Source of the DNA: an uncultured bacterium | GTDB lineage: Bacteria; Verrucomicrobiota; Kiritimatiellia; RFP12; UBA1067 | Length of the DNA: 64,000 nucleotides | Direction of reading: 5' to 3' | Assembly (NCBI GenBank): GCA_902764415.1 | Contig: CACWVU010000018.1 | Coordinates: forward strand, 18,717 to 82,716 | Part shown: piece after piece, positions 27,765 to 36,554 of the stretch | Layout of the letters: each line of letters begins with the position of its first letter | How positions within the stretch are numbered: the stretch's first letter is position 1 | Program-made: the position numbers and the translations under genes | The notes under the pieces: model-generated | What the model was told of the DNA's origin: nothing | Seen by the model: only the letters and a program-made list of their open reading frames with translations | The model's database searches: none

Positions 27765-28874
27765 TATCCTGTTGTCCCAGTTCTTGAAGACGACCTCCTG
27801 GCCGTTCGCCTTGATCGCTTCGTAGACTTCCTTCGGCGCGCGGCGGTCGGTGAGGGTGAACTGGGCGACGTCGGCGGCGTGCTCCTTTTCGAGCACGGCG
27901 TAGCCGCCCGGCGTCACGCGCGAGCCGGCGCTCATGTTGTCCGCCGCCACCTGGACGATGTAGTCGCGGAACTTCGGAGCCTCGCGGGTCGAGACGGTCA
28001 TGCAGCACTGCGGGAAGCAGATGCGGAATGCGAGCATCATCAGGTCGACGTCGCGCTCCTCGACTTCGCACGGCGGCACGAACCCGCCCTCGACGCGGCA
28101 GAAGCGCGGGAAGGCGAACTGCACCTTCGACTCGTAGCACTCCTTCATCAGGTAGAGCGCGTGCGCCGCGAGGCTCGCCGCCTCCCTGCGCCACGGCGTA
28201 AGCCCGAGCAGGAAGGCGCAGCCTAGGATGCGGAAGCCGGCCCTGCCGGCGCGGAGCTGGGTCCAGAGCCGCCATTCGTAGTTGGACTTCGGCCCGGCCG
28301 GGTGGAAGTATTTGTAGCGTTCCTGGTCGTAGGTCTCCTGGAAGCAGGTGAGGGACTCGAAGCCGGCCTCGAACATCGCGCGGTAGCCTTCCTCGGTCTG
28401 GGGCGCGACTTCGAGCGAGAGGTTGGAGAACATCGGCTTGAGGAGCCGGGCGACGTCGCAGAAGTGCTCGACCGAGTTGACCTTCGGGTCTTCGCCGGCG
28501 ACGATGAGGAGGTTGTCGATGCCGCTTGCGCGGATCGCCTCGGCCTCGACGCGGATCTCGTCCAGGGTCAGGTTGCGCCGCACCGTGCCGGTGTGCTCGC
28601 GGCGGAAGTCGCAGTAGCGGCAGTGGTTGACGCAGGTGTTGCCGATGTAGAGGGGGGCGTAGACGCTGACGGTCTTGCCGTAGTACTTGATCCGCGCGAG
28701 GCGGGCCTTTTTGCGCATCGCGTCCATGAAGGGGTACGCGGCGGGCGAGATGAGGTTGAGGAGGTCGAACCAGTCGTGGCGGTCCTTCGCGAGCGACGCC
28801 TCGACCATCTCCGGCGTCACCTTGGCGAAGTAGTCGTCGACCTGCTCGGCCGTGTATTTCAGCAGCGGGAACAT
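27762..28874 (-). CDS. thiH: 2-iminoacetate synthase ThiH
   Basis: The 370-aa radical SAM enzyme cleaves tyrosine to make 2-iminoacetate for thiazole synthesis; it is used by anaerobes in place of the oxygen-dependent glycine oxidase ThiO. The cluster motif is CVNHCRYCDF (C-x3-C-x2-C, ~82-89), preceded by VYAPLYIGNT and followed by ESLTCFQETYDQ and CCMTVSTREAP. ATG 28874 lies 8 nt after the thiG stop, so co-transcription is near certain. An upstream in-frame extension into thiG is rejected because it lacks family similarity. The use of ThiH supports an anaerobic lifestyle. Confidence 0.95.
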   Translation of the reverse strand: MFPLLKYTAEQVDDYFAKVTPEMVEASLAKDRHDWFDLLNLISPAAYPFMDAMRKKARLARIKYYGKTVSVYAPLYIGNTCVNHCRYCDFRREHTGTVRRNLTLDEIRVEAEAIRASGIDNLLIVAGEDPKVNSVEHFCDVARLLKPMFSNLSLEVAPQTEEGYRAMFEAGFESLTCFQETYDQERYKYFHPAGPKSNYEWRLWTQLRAGRAGFRILGCAFLLGLTPWRREAASLAAHALYLMKECYESKVQFAFPRFCRVEGGFVPPCEVEERDVDLMMLAFRICFPQCCMTVSTREAPKFRDYIVQVAADNMSAGSRVTPGGYAVLEKEHAADVAQFTLTDRRAPKEVYEAIKANGQEVVFKNWDNRI

Positions 28875-28882
28875 CGGAGCGG

Positions 28883-29647
28883 CTACTTGAAGATGTCCAT
28901 GGGGCTCGTCGCGCTCGCGGTGGCGCGGGAGGAGGGCGGACCGGCCTTGAGCGCAATCTCGGCGGCCTGGACGGCGAGGCCGAACGCCTTCGCCATCGCC
29001 ACCGGGTCGTCCGCCGCGGCGACCGCGGTGTTGGCGAGGACGGCGTCGGCGCCGAGCTCGATCGCCTCGGCGGCGTGGGAGGGGAGGCCGATGCCGGCGT
29101 CGACGACGACGGGCACGTGGCTCTGCTCGACGATGATCTCGATCATGTCGCGGGTGCGGATGCCGCGGTTGGAGCCGATGGGGCTGCCGAGCGGCATAAC
29201 CGCCGCGGCGCCGGCGTCCTCGCAGTGGCGCGCCAGGACGGGGTCGGCGTTGATGTAGGGGAGGACGACCATCCCGAGCTTCGCGCATTCCCTCACCGCC
29301 TCCAGCGTCTCGACCGGGTCGGGCAGCAGGTAGCGCGCGTCGGGGTGGACCTCGATCTTGATCCAGTTGTAGCCGGCGGCCTTGCCGAGCCTGGCGATGC
29401 GCACGGCCTCGGCGGCGTTGCGCGCGCCGGAGGTGTTGAGCATCACCTCGACCTTCGAGCGGTCGATGACGCCGAGGATGTCGTCGTGCGCGGCGTCGTC
29501 CTCGTGGACGCGCGTGAGCGCGGTGGTGACGAGCTCGGTGCCGCTCGCCGCGATGGCGGCCTTCAGGAGCTCGCCCGAGGCGAACTTGCCTGTTCCCAGA
29601 AAGAAGCGGCTCGAGAACTTCCTGCCGCCGATGACTAGTTCCTTCAT
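28883..29647 (-). CDS. thiG: thiazole synthase ThiG
   Basis: The 254-aa TIM-barrel enzyme condenses deoxyxylulose phosphate, iminoacetate and ThiS thiocarboxylate into the thiazole phosphate. Key stretches are SRFFLGTGKF, ALTRVHEDD, NTSGARNAAEAVRIARLG, WIKIEVHPDARYLLPD with the Schiff-base Lys, VLPYINADPVLARHCEDAG, VMPLGSPIGSNRGI and PVVVDAGIGLPSHAAEA. ATG 29647 follows GGAGGAAGGAACA; that Shine-Dalgarno is the last part of a TPP riboswitch, so translation is probably turned off when thiamine pyrophosphate is bound. ThiS and ThiF are not in the window. Confidence 0.96.
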   Translation of the reverse strand: MKELVIGGRKFSSRFFLGTGKFASGELLKAAIAASGTELVTTALTRVHEDDAAHDDILGVIDRSKVEVMLNTSGARNAAEAVRIARLGKAAGYNWIKIEVHPDARYLLPDPVETLEAVRECAKLGMVVLPYINADPVLARHCEDAGAAAVMPLGSPIGSNRGIRTRDMIEIIVEQSHVPVVVDAGIGLPSHAAEAIELGADAVLANTAVAAADDPVAMAKAFGLAVQAAEIALKAGPPSSRATASATSPMDIFK

Positions 29648-29654
29648 TGTTCCT

Positions 29655-29732
29655 TCCTCCGCCGGCATTACCCGGATCAGGTTCGCGGGTCTTATCTCAG
29701 CCGGCGGCGCACCCTGCGCGCCAGCACCCCGT
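29655..29732 (-). promoter_or_regulatory. TPP riboswitch (THI box) in the thiGHC leader
   Basis: On the minus strand the leader contains the thi-box core CTGAGATAAGACCCGCGAAC, then CTGATCCGGGTAATGCCGGC and GGAGGAA, preceded by GGGGTGCTGG. This matches the conserved P2/P4/P5 parts of the TPP aptamer. Because the aptamer ends in the thiG Shine-Dalgarno, control is most likely at translation initiation. Confidence 0.95.
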
Positions 29733-29744
29733 TGATGGGTGTGT

Positions 29745-29755
29745 ATTATACCATA
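29745..29755 (-). promoter_or_regulatory. extended -10 promoter of thiGHC
   Basis: On the minus strand TATGGTATAAT lies about 13 bp before the aptamer. No good -35 is seen; the upstream DNA is the duplicated repeat region. Confidence 0.6.
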
Positions 29756-29930
29756 TTTGTGGGGCGCGCTTCGCGCGAAGTGTCTCAGCAGCCAGCAGCC
29801 AGTGACCAACAACCAGTGAAGAGGAAATTCATGTCCGATTTGTGGGGCGCGCTTCGCGCGAAGTGTCTCAGCAGCCAGCAGCCAGCAGCCAGTGACCAAC
29901 AACCAATGAAGAAGAGGAAATTCATGTCCG
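29755..29930. repeat. two direct copies of an ~83-93 bp element carrying AGCAGCC heptads
   Basis: Copy 1 (29755-29837) and copy 2 (29838-29930) both begin TTTGTGGGGCGCGC with a CTTCGCGCGAAG palindrome, continue into 7-nt units AGCAGCC, AGTGACC, AACAACC, and end GAGGAAATTCATGTCCG. Copy 1 has two AGCAGCC units and copy 2 has three, a visible heptad copy-number change. No gene is present here. Confidence 0.85.
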
Positions 29931-29936
29931 CTTCCC

Positions 29937-30005
29937 ACTGGACGCTGATAGCTGGCTGCTGATCGCTGAAACACTTCCAGCGCATTGCGCTGGTCGCTGG
30001 TCGCC
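29937..30005. repeat. inverted, diverged third copy of the same element
   Basis: Read on the minus strand, this stretch has a CCAGCGC-AAT-GCGCTGG hairpin followed by AAGTGTTTCAGC and heptads such as ATCAGCAGCCAGCTATCAGC. It mirrors the two direct copies upstream and could pair with them. Confidence 0.6.
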
Positions 30006-30007
30006 CA

Positions 30008-30033
30008 CCCCCCCCCCCCCCCCCCCCCCCCCC
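30008..30033 (+). repeat. poly-C tract (26 C) touching the rpoD -35 box
   Basis: Twenty-six consecutive C residues end immediately before TTGACA of the rpoD promoter. The length may be unstable or misassembled. Confidence 0.85.
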
Positions 30034-30065
30034 TTGACAAAGTGAGAATGGGTGGACTGTATACT
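30034..30065 (+). promoter_or_regulatory. rpoD promoter
   Basis: A consensus TTGACA occupies 30034-30039. The -10 is in TGTATACT (30058-30065): TGTATA at 18 bp or TATACT at a long 20 bp spacing. The poly-C tract is directly upstream, where an alpha-CTD or UP-element contact would fall. Confidence 0.7.
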
Positions 30066-30078
30066 GGAGCGACCAAAA

Positions 30079-32181
<2,103 letters not shown>

Positions 32182-32195
32182 CGAACACGAAAGTC

Positions 32196-32246
32196 CGCCC
32201 GCCTGGGTTGCGAACCGGCGGGCGCAACCTGAAACCAGAAACCAGG
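32196..32246. repeat. strong hairpin followed by AACCAGA-type heptads, after rpoD
   Basis: CGCCCGCC (32196-32203) pairs perfectly with GGCGGGCG (32217-32224), with an inner GGTT-GCG-AACC stem. Three 7-nt units follow: AACCTGA, AACCAGA, AACCAGG (32226-32246). No T-run follows, so it is not a standard terminator. It sits in the leader of the RRM gene. Confidence 0.7.
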
Positions 32247-32268
32247 AAGAAAGAAGGAGAAGAGAAGA

Positions 32269-32766
32269 ATGAACTGCATCATCAACGGAGTGTGCGACCT
32301 GTTCGCCGCCCCCACCCAGTGCGCGGCGATCACCCTCGCCGCCGTCTCGTTCGTCGCCGGCGTGCTGGCGACGTGCATCGTCTGCCGCCTCTGCCGCGGC
32401 TGCGGCTGCAAGTCCGGCAAGGCCCAGTCCCGCCAGGGCGCGCGCCCCCAGCAGGCGCCCCGCCGCGTGGAGCAGCCGTTCGAGAAGCGCAAGCCGCATC
32501 CCGCCCCCGCCGACGGCTCGGTGGAGATCTACGTCGGCAACCTGAGCTACGACATGACGGAGGACCAGCTCCGCGCCGAGTTCGAGGCGTTCGGCAAGGT
32601 CAACTCGGTGAGGCTGGTGATGAACCGCTTCAACGGCAAGTCCAAGGGCTTCGGCTTCATCCAGATGCCGAACCGCGACGAGGCGGAGCGCGCGTGCGCG
32701 GCGATCAACGACAAGGAGATCATGGGCCGCCGCGTGAAGTGCAACGAGGCCAAGAACCTTATCTGA
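32269..32766 (+). CDS. membrane-anchored RRM RNA-binding protein
   Basis: The protein is 165 aa. Residues ~1-42 contain one hydrophobic helix (AAITLAAVSFVAGVLATCIV) followed by a Cys-rich basic stretch (CRLCRGCGCKSGK). After a Pro/Gln/Arg linker, residues ~84-165 form a single RNA recognition motif with RNP2 IYVGNLSY and RNP1 KSKGFGFIQM. Bacterial RRM proteins are usually small and soluble; the transmembrane segment suggests RNA held at the inner membrane. ATG 32269 follows AAGGAGA. It lies between rpoD and a DJ-1 gene, downstream of a long hairpin plus heptads that may influence its expression. Confidence 0.8.
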   Translation: MNCIINGVCDLFAAPTQCAAITLAAVSFVAGVLATCIVCRLCRGCGCKSGKAQSRQGARPQQAPRRVEQPFEKRKPHPAPADGSVEIYVGNLSYDMTEDQLRAEFEAFGKVNSVRLVMNRFNGKSKGFGFIQMPNRDEAERACAAINDKEIMGRRVKCNEAKNLI

Positions 32767-32779
32767 ACGGAGGCCGCCC

Positions 32780-33346
32780 ATGCAGGAGCACACCGCGCCG
32801 ACGGCGCTCGTCCCGCTGGCCGACGGCTACGAGGAGATCGAGGCGGCGACGATCGTCGACGTCCTTCGCCGCGGCGGCGTCGAGGTGACGACCGCCGCGG
32901 TCGGCGGTTCGCTCGATGTCCGCGGCGCCCACGGCATGGGCACCAGGGCCGACGCGCTCTTCGCCGAGGTGAAGGACCGGGACTTCGACGCGATCGTCCT
33001 GCCGGGCGGCGGCGAGGGCACCGACAACCTCCGCAAGTGCAGTGCGCTCCTGGAGCGGATCGTGCGCCAGCGCGAGCAGCGCGGGCTCCTCGCGGCGGTC
33101 TGCGCGGCGCCGACCGTCCTCTCCGCCGCGGGCGTACTTTCGCCCAACCAGCACGCCACCTGCTACCCCACCTGCCAGCTTGAGCTCGACTGCCCGTGGA
33201 TCAACCAGCCGGTCGTCGAGCACAACGGCATCGTCACCGGCCAGGCGCCGGGCTCGGCGATGCTCTTCTCGCTCGTGGTCCTCAAGGTCCTCGTCGGCGA
33301 ACAGGTGGCCCGCAAGGTCGCCCGGGGCATGGTGTTCGAGTTCTGA
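32780..33346 (+). CDS. DJ-1/PfpI (YajL/ThiJ-like) family protein
   Basis: The 188-aa protein has the flavodoxin-like DJ-1 fold: ALVPLADGYEEIEAATIVDVLRRGG at the N-terminus with the conserved Glu, DAIVLPGGGEGTDNLR, and the nucleophile elbow LLAAVCAAPTVLSAAG with the reactive Cys. Such proteins act as glyoxalase/deglycase-like or redox-protective factors in the cytoplasm; the old ThiJ name does not imply a thiamine role. A GGAGG ribosome-binding site precedes ATG 32780. It is followed after 3 bp by the ClC gene, so they share a transcript. Confidence 0.9.
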   Translation: MQEHTAPTALVPLADGYEEIEAATIVDVLRRGGVEVTTAAVGGSLDVRGAHGMGTRADALFAEVKDRDFDAIVLPGGGEGTDNLRKCSALLERIVRQREQRGLLAAVCAAPTVLSAAGVLSPNQHATCYPTCQLELDCPWINQPVVEHNGIVTGQAPGSAMLFSLVVLKVLVGEQVARKVARGMVFEF

Positions 33347-33349
33347 CGG

Positions 33350-34807
33350 ATGCTCGAGCGGCTGTCGATCTCGTCCTTCAGGTTCTTTCTCGCGGGCAAG
33401 GGGCTTTCGTTCCGCACCACGGGGAAGTACCTCGGCGAGTCGATGCTTGTCGGCGCGGTCGTTGGGCTCGCGGCGGCCGCGTTCCGCTGGATGATCGGCT
33501 GGGGGCGCGTCCTGCTGCTCGACGGCATTGGGCACCACGCGGAGCTCTCCTGCCTGCACACCGGCTCGGCGGTGGCGGCCGACTTCTCGGTCGAGGCGAT
33601 GCTCTGCGACCCGCGGCGCTGGACGCTTCTCGTGCTGCCGATGGTCGGCGCAGCGCTGGGCTGGCTGCTCATCCGCCGCTTCTCCAAGCTCGAGAACGCG
33701 CGCGGCACCGACTGCGCCATCCGCGCCTACCACCAGCGCGACGGCTACGTGACGAGCGAGGTGGTGCCGGTCAAGCCGCTCGCCTCGGTGCTCACCGTCG
33801 CCTCCGGCGGCTCGGCCGGCTACGAGGGCCCGGTCACGCTCGTCGGCGCTGCCTGCGGCTCGGCGGTCGCGAGGATAATGAACCTCACCCCTCGCGCGCG
33901 GCGCATCCTGATGGCCGCTGGCCTCGCCGCCGGCATCGGCGCGCTCTTCCAGGCCCCGCTCGCCGGGGCGATCTTCGGCTGCGAGATCTTCTACTCCTCG
34001 AGCGACGTCGAGTACGAGACGATGGTGCCTTCGTTCGTGGCCTCGGCCGTCTCCTACACCGTCTTCGCCTGCTTCTACGGCTGGGCGCCGCTCTTCTCGA
34101 TGCCCGGCGAGTGCGTCTACGACTCCGGCCTCAGGCTCTTCCCCTACTTCTGCCTCGCGCTCGTGGTGGCGCTGGGGGCGCGGTTCTACATCATGTTCTT
34201 CCGCGCCACCGAGACCTGGTTCAAGCGCGCGCGCATGCCCGGTCTCGCCAAGGTCGCGCTCGGCGGGCTCGTGACCGGCGTAATCGGCTTCTTCGTGCCC
34301 GACATCCTCGGCACCAGCTACCCGCTCATCAGCGCCTGTTTCTCGGCCGGCTTCGCGTCCGACTTCGGCGCCGCGGTGCCGCTCTCCGCCGCCGGCTTCT
34401 TCTGCTTCTTCGTGATGAAGGCGGTGGCCACCTCCTTCACCGTCGGCTCCGGCGGCTCCGGCGGCGTCTTCGCGCCGGCGATCGTCTGCGGCGGCTCGCT
34501 CGGCGCCGCGGTCGGCCTTTGCTTCCACAGCCTGCTGCCGCCGTCGGTCGGCATCCAGCCCGCGGCGTTCGCGCTCGTCGGCATGGCCGGCTTCCTCGCC
34601 TCGGCGGTGCGCATCCCGCTGACGGCGGTGGTGATCGTGGCGGAGATCTCCGGCAACCACGGCCTGCTGCTGCCGGCGATGTGGGTGTGCGGCATCTCCT
34701 TCTGGCTCAACGACAGCTGGTCGCTCTACCGCAGCCAGCCCCACAGCCGCTTCTCGTCGCCGGTCCACCGCGCGGACATGATTCCGGCCGGGGAGGGCAA
34801 GGAGTGA
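33350..34807 (+). CDS. ClC-family chloride channel/antiporter
   Basis: The 485-aa polytopic protein has the ClC selectivity motifs: GGSAGYEGPVTLVGAACGS (the GxEGP loop) and VGSGGSGGVFAPAIVCGGSLGA (GxFxP loop). Between them are DIFYSS-like GCEIFYSSSDVEYETMVPSF and several hydrophobic helices. The Glu in GYEGP is the gating glutamate found in both channels and H+/Cl- exchangers. No CBS domains follow. It overlaps the next gene's GTG start by four bases, so the DJ-1, ClC and HAD-like genes form an operon. Confidence 0.92.
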   Translation: MLERLSISSFRFFLAGKGLSFRTTGKYLGESMLVGAVVGLAAAAFRWMIGWGRVLLLDGIGHHAELSCLHTGSAVAADFSVEAMLCDPRRWTLLVLPMVGAALGWLLIRRFSKLENARGTDCAIRAYHQRDGYVTSEVVPVKPLASVLTVASGGSAGYEGPVTLVGAACGSAVARIMNLTPRARRILMAAGLAAGIGALFQAPLAGAIFGCEIFYSSSDVEYETMVPSFVASAVSYTVFACFYGWAPLFSMPGECVYDSGLRLFPYFCLALVVALGARFYIMFFRATETWFKRARMPGLAKVALGGLVTGVIGFFVPDILGTSYPLISACFSAGFASDFGAAVPLSAAGFFCFFVMKAVATSFTVGSGGSGGVFAPAIVCGGSLGAAVGLCFHSLLPPSVGIQPAAFALVGMAGFLASAVRIPLTAVVIVAEISGNHGLLLPAMWVCGISFWLNDSWSLYRSQPHSRFSSPVHRADMIPAGEGKE

Positions 34808-35736
34808 AGCGCGCGGTCCCATACGTCAACGAGTCGGTCGCCACCCGGGACCTGAAGTACTACATCTTCGACTGGGACGACAACATCCTCCACATGCCCA
34901 CCAAGATCCGCATGGAGCGGCTCGAGGACGACGGCACGTGGCGCCCGGTGGAGCTCTCCACCGCCACCTTCGCGCTGGTGAGGTCCGACACCAAGCACTA
35001 CCGCGCCCCCGGCGGCAAGTGGCGCGAGGCGTTCCGCAACTTCGAGGACTCGCCGCAGCGCGACAACTTCCTCGAGGACACCCGTGCCGCGCTCGCGCGC
35101 ATCGCCGCCGGCGAGCGCCCCGGCCCCAGCTTCAACGCGCTCAGGAAGACGCTCCGGGAAGGGCGCATCTTCGCGATCGTCACCGCCCGCGGCCACTCCC
35201 CCGCCGCCGTCGAGCGCGCGGTGAGGTGCTTCATCGACGAGGTCCTCACCCCAGAGGAGCGCGAGGAGATGATGAGCTCGCTGCGCGGCTACCGGCAGTG
35301 GCTGGACGGCGTGGGCGACGGCGAGTTCGGCACCGACGAGGAAGAGCTCGACTACTATCTCTCGATGTGCCGCTACTCCGCCGTCACCTACGAGGGCTTC
35401 GCCAAGCGCATGGCGGCGGACCCCATCTACCAGGAGAAGCTCGCCGTCGCCACCACCGCCGCGCAGCCGGAGCTCGCCAAGGAGTTCGCGATCCGCGACT
35501 TCGTGGAGCACGTCTTCCACATGCTCCGCCGTAGCGGCAACCTCAACCGCCCGGTGTCGATCGGCTTCTCCGACGACGACAAGGGCAACGTCAAGTCGGT
35601 TTCGCGCTACATCGTGGGCGAGCTCGCCCGCCGCTTCGAGGGCATCAAGTTCGTGGTCTACGACACCTCCGACCGCACCCTCTCGAAGGGCCGCAAGGTC
35701 TGCGTCTCGGGCCAGCTCAACCTGCCCGGGTTCTGA
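34804..35736 (+). CDS. HAD-like hydrolase-fold protein
   Basis: The 310-aa cytoplasmic protein shows HAD-superfamily motif I as IFDWDDNIL (~21-29; the DxD positions are Asp-Trp-Asp), motif II VTARG (~125) and motif IV GFSDDDKGN (~253). Between motifs I and II is a cap-like insertion with PTKIRMERLEDD and a helical region. This matches a lineage-type HAD protein rather than a well-characterised phosphatase; substrate is unknown. GTG 34804 overlaps the ClC stop. The 3' end is followed by a GC-rich palindrome (35739-35756) that could limit read-through. Confidence 0.7.
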   Translation: MKRAVPYVNESVATRDLKYYIFDWDDNILHMPTKIRMERLEDDGTWRPVELSTATFALVRSDTKHYRAPGGKWREAFRNFEDSPQRDNFLEDTRAALARIAAGERPGPSFNALRKTLREGRIFAIVTARGHSPAAVERAVRCFIDEVLTPEEREEMMSSLRGYRQWLDGVGDGEFGTDEEELDYYLSMCRYSAVTYEGFAKRMAADPIYQEKLAVATTAAQPELAKEFAIRDFVEHVFHMLRRSGNLNRPVSIGFSDDDKGNVKSVSRYIVGELARRFEGIKFVVYDTSDRTLSKGRKVCVSGQLNLPGF

Positions 35737-35765
35737 TCCCGCGGCCACCGCCGCGGCGGTTGTGG

Positions 35766-35771
35766 TATAAT
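35766..35771 (+). promoter_or_regulatory. -10 element placing transcription start at the RsuA-family gene start codon
   Basis: TGTGGTATAAT is followed only 9 bp later by ATG 35781. No -35 is obvious. A start 7-9 bp downstream of the -10 would give a leaderless or 2-nt-leader mRNA. Confidence 0.55.
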
Positions 35772-35780
35772 ACGCGGTAT

Positions 35781-36524
35781 ATGGAAGAAAGGCTGCAGAA
35801 CATAATCGCGCGGGCCGGCGTCGCTTCGCGGCGCGGCGCGGCGGAGCTGGTGGAGTCGGGCGCGGTGACGGTCGACGGCGTGGTCGTGCGCGAGCCGGGG
35901 ATGCGGCCGGCGGAGGGCGCGGTGGTGCGCGTCCACGGCAGGCGCGTCGGCGCGAGGGAGCGGACGCGGACGGTGGCGCTCTACAAGCCGGTCGGGGTGG
36001 TGTCGACGATGAGCGACCCGAACGGCGAGCGGACGGTGGCGGACCTCGTGCGCGTCCCGGAGCGGCTGGTGCCGGCGGGCCGGCTCGACCGCGACTCCGA
36101 GGGACTGATGGTGATGTCCAACGACGGCGCGCTCGTCAACCGCCTCACCCACCCGCGCTTCGGCCACGAGAAGACCTACATCGTGAAGGTGGCGGGACGC
36201 TGGAGCGAGGAGAAGCTCGCCACGCTGCGCTCGCCGCTGAAGATGGACGACGGCTACGTGATCCGCCCGGTGCCGGTCGAGGTGGTGGAGATAAGGCGGG
36301 ACAACACCGCGGTCCTCAAGTTCGTCCTCGGCGAGGGGCGGAAGCGCCAGATCCGCAAGATGTGCTCGCTCGCGCACCTGGTGGTGCTCTCGCTCAAGCG
36401 GGTGGCGATCGGCGGGTATTTTCTGCCGCCGGACATGAAGCCCGGCGAGTGGCGGGACCTCGGTCCCGGAGAACTTGCGCTCTTGACAAAATCCGGCGGC
36501 GGGTGTATCATTCCCCCCAAATAA
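35781..36524 (+). CDS. RsuA/RluB-family 23S/16S rRNA pseudouridine synthase
   Basis: The 247-aa protein has an N-terminal S4 RNA-binding domain (MEERLQNIIARAGVASRRGA through VTVDGVVV, ~1-60) and a catalytic domain with KPVGVVSTMSDPNGERTV, the active-site Asp in GRLDRDSEGLMVMSNDG (~100) and the C-terminal EGRKRQIRKMCSL signature. Family members convert a uridine in rRNA to pseudouridine; RluB versus RsuA versus RluE cannot be separated here. ATG 35781 is preferred to an upstream in-frame ATG at 35760 because that one would place the -10 box inside the gene. There is no Shine-Dalgarno sequence. The topA promoter lies within its 3' end. Confidence 0.9.
   Translation: MEERLQNIIARAGVASRRGAAELVESGAVTVDGVVVREPGMRPAEGAVVRVHGRRVGARERTRTVALYKPVGVVSTMSDPNGERTVADLVRVPERLVPAGRLDRDSEGLMVMSNDGALVNRLTHPRFGHEKTYIVKVAGRWSEEKLATLRSPLKMDDGYVIRPVPVEVVEIRRDNTAVLKFVLGEGRKRQIRKMCSLAHLVVLSLKRVAIGGYFLPPDMKPGEWRDLGPGELALLTKSGGGCIIPPK
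36483..36511 (+). promoter_or_regulatory. topA promoter
   Basis: TTGACA (36483-36488) and TATCAT (36506-36511) are separated by 17 bp, inside the last codons of the pseudouridine synthase gene and 44 bp before topA. The leader contains a small CGGG-AGAG-CCCG hairpin. Confidence 0.7.
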
Positions 36525-36554
36525 AAGGAACGCGGGAGAGCCCGCAGGAGAAAA

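Noticed and set aside
30052..30078. GTG start adding nine residues to RpoD
   Set aside because: The codon lies within the -10 region of the rpoD promoter.
34804..35736. Assignment to a named phosphatase
   Set aside because: HAD motifs are present but the DWDDN form and cap do not match a specific enzyme I can name.
35760..35780. Upstream ATG extending the RsuA-family protein
   Set aside because: It lies before the -10 TATAAT, so it would not be in the transcript.
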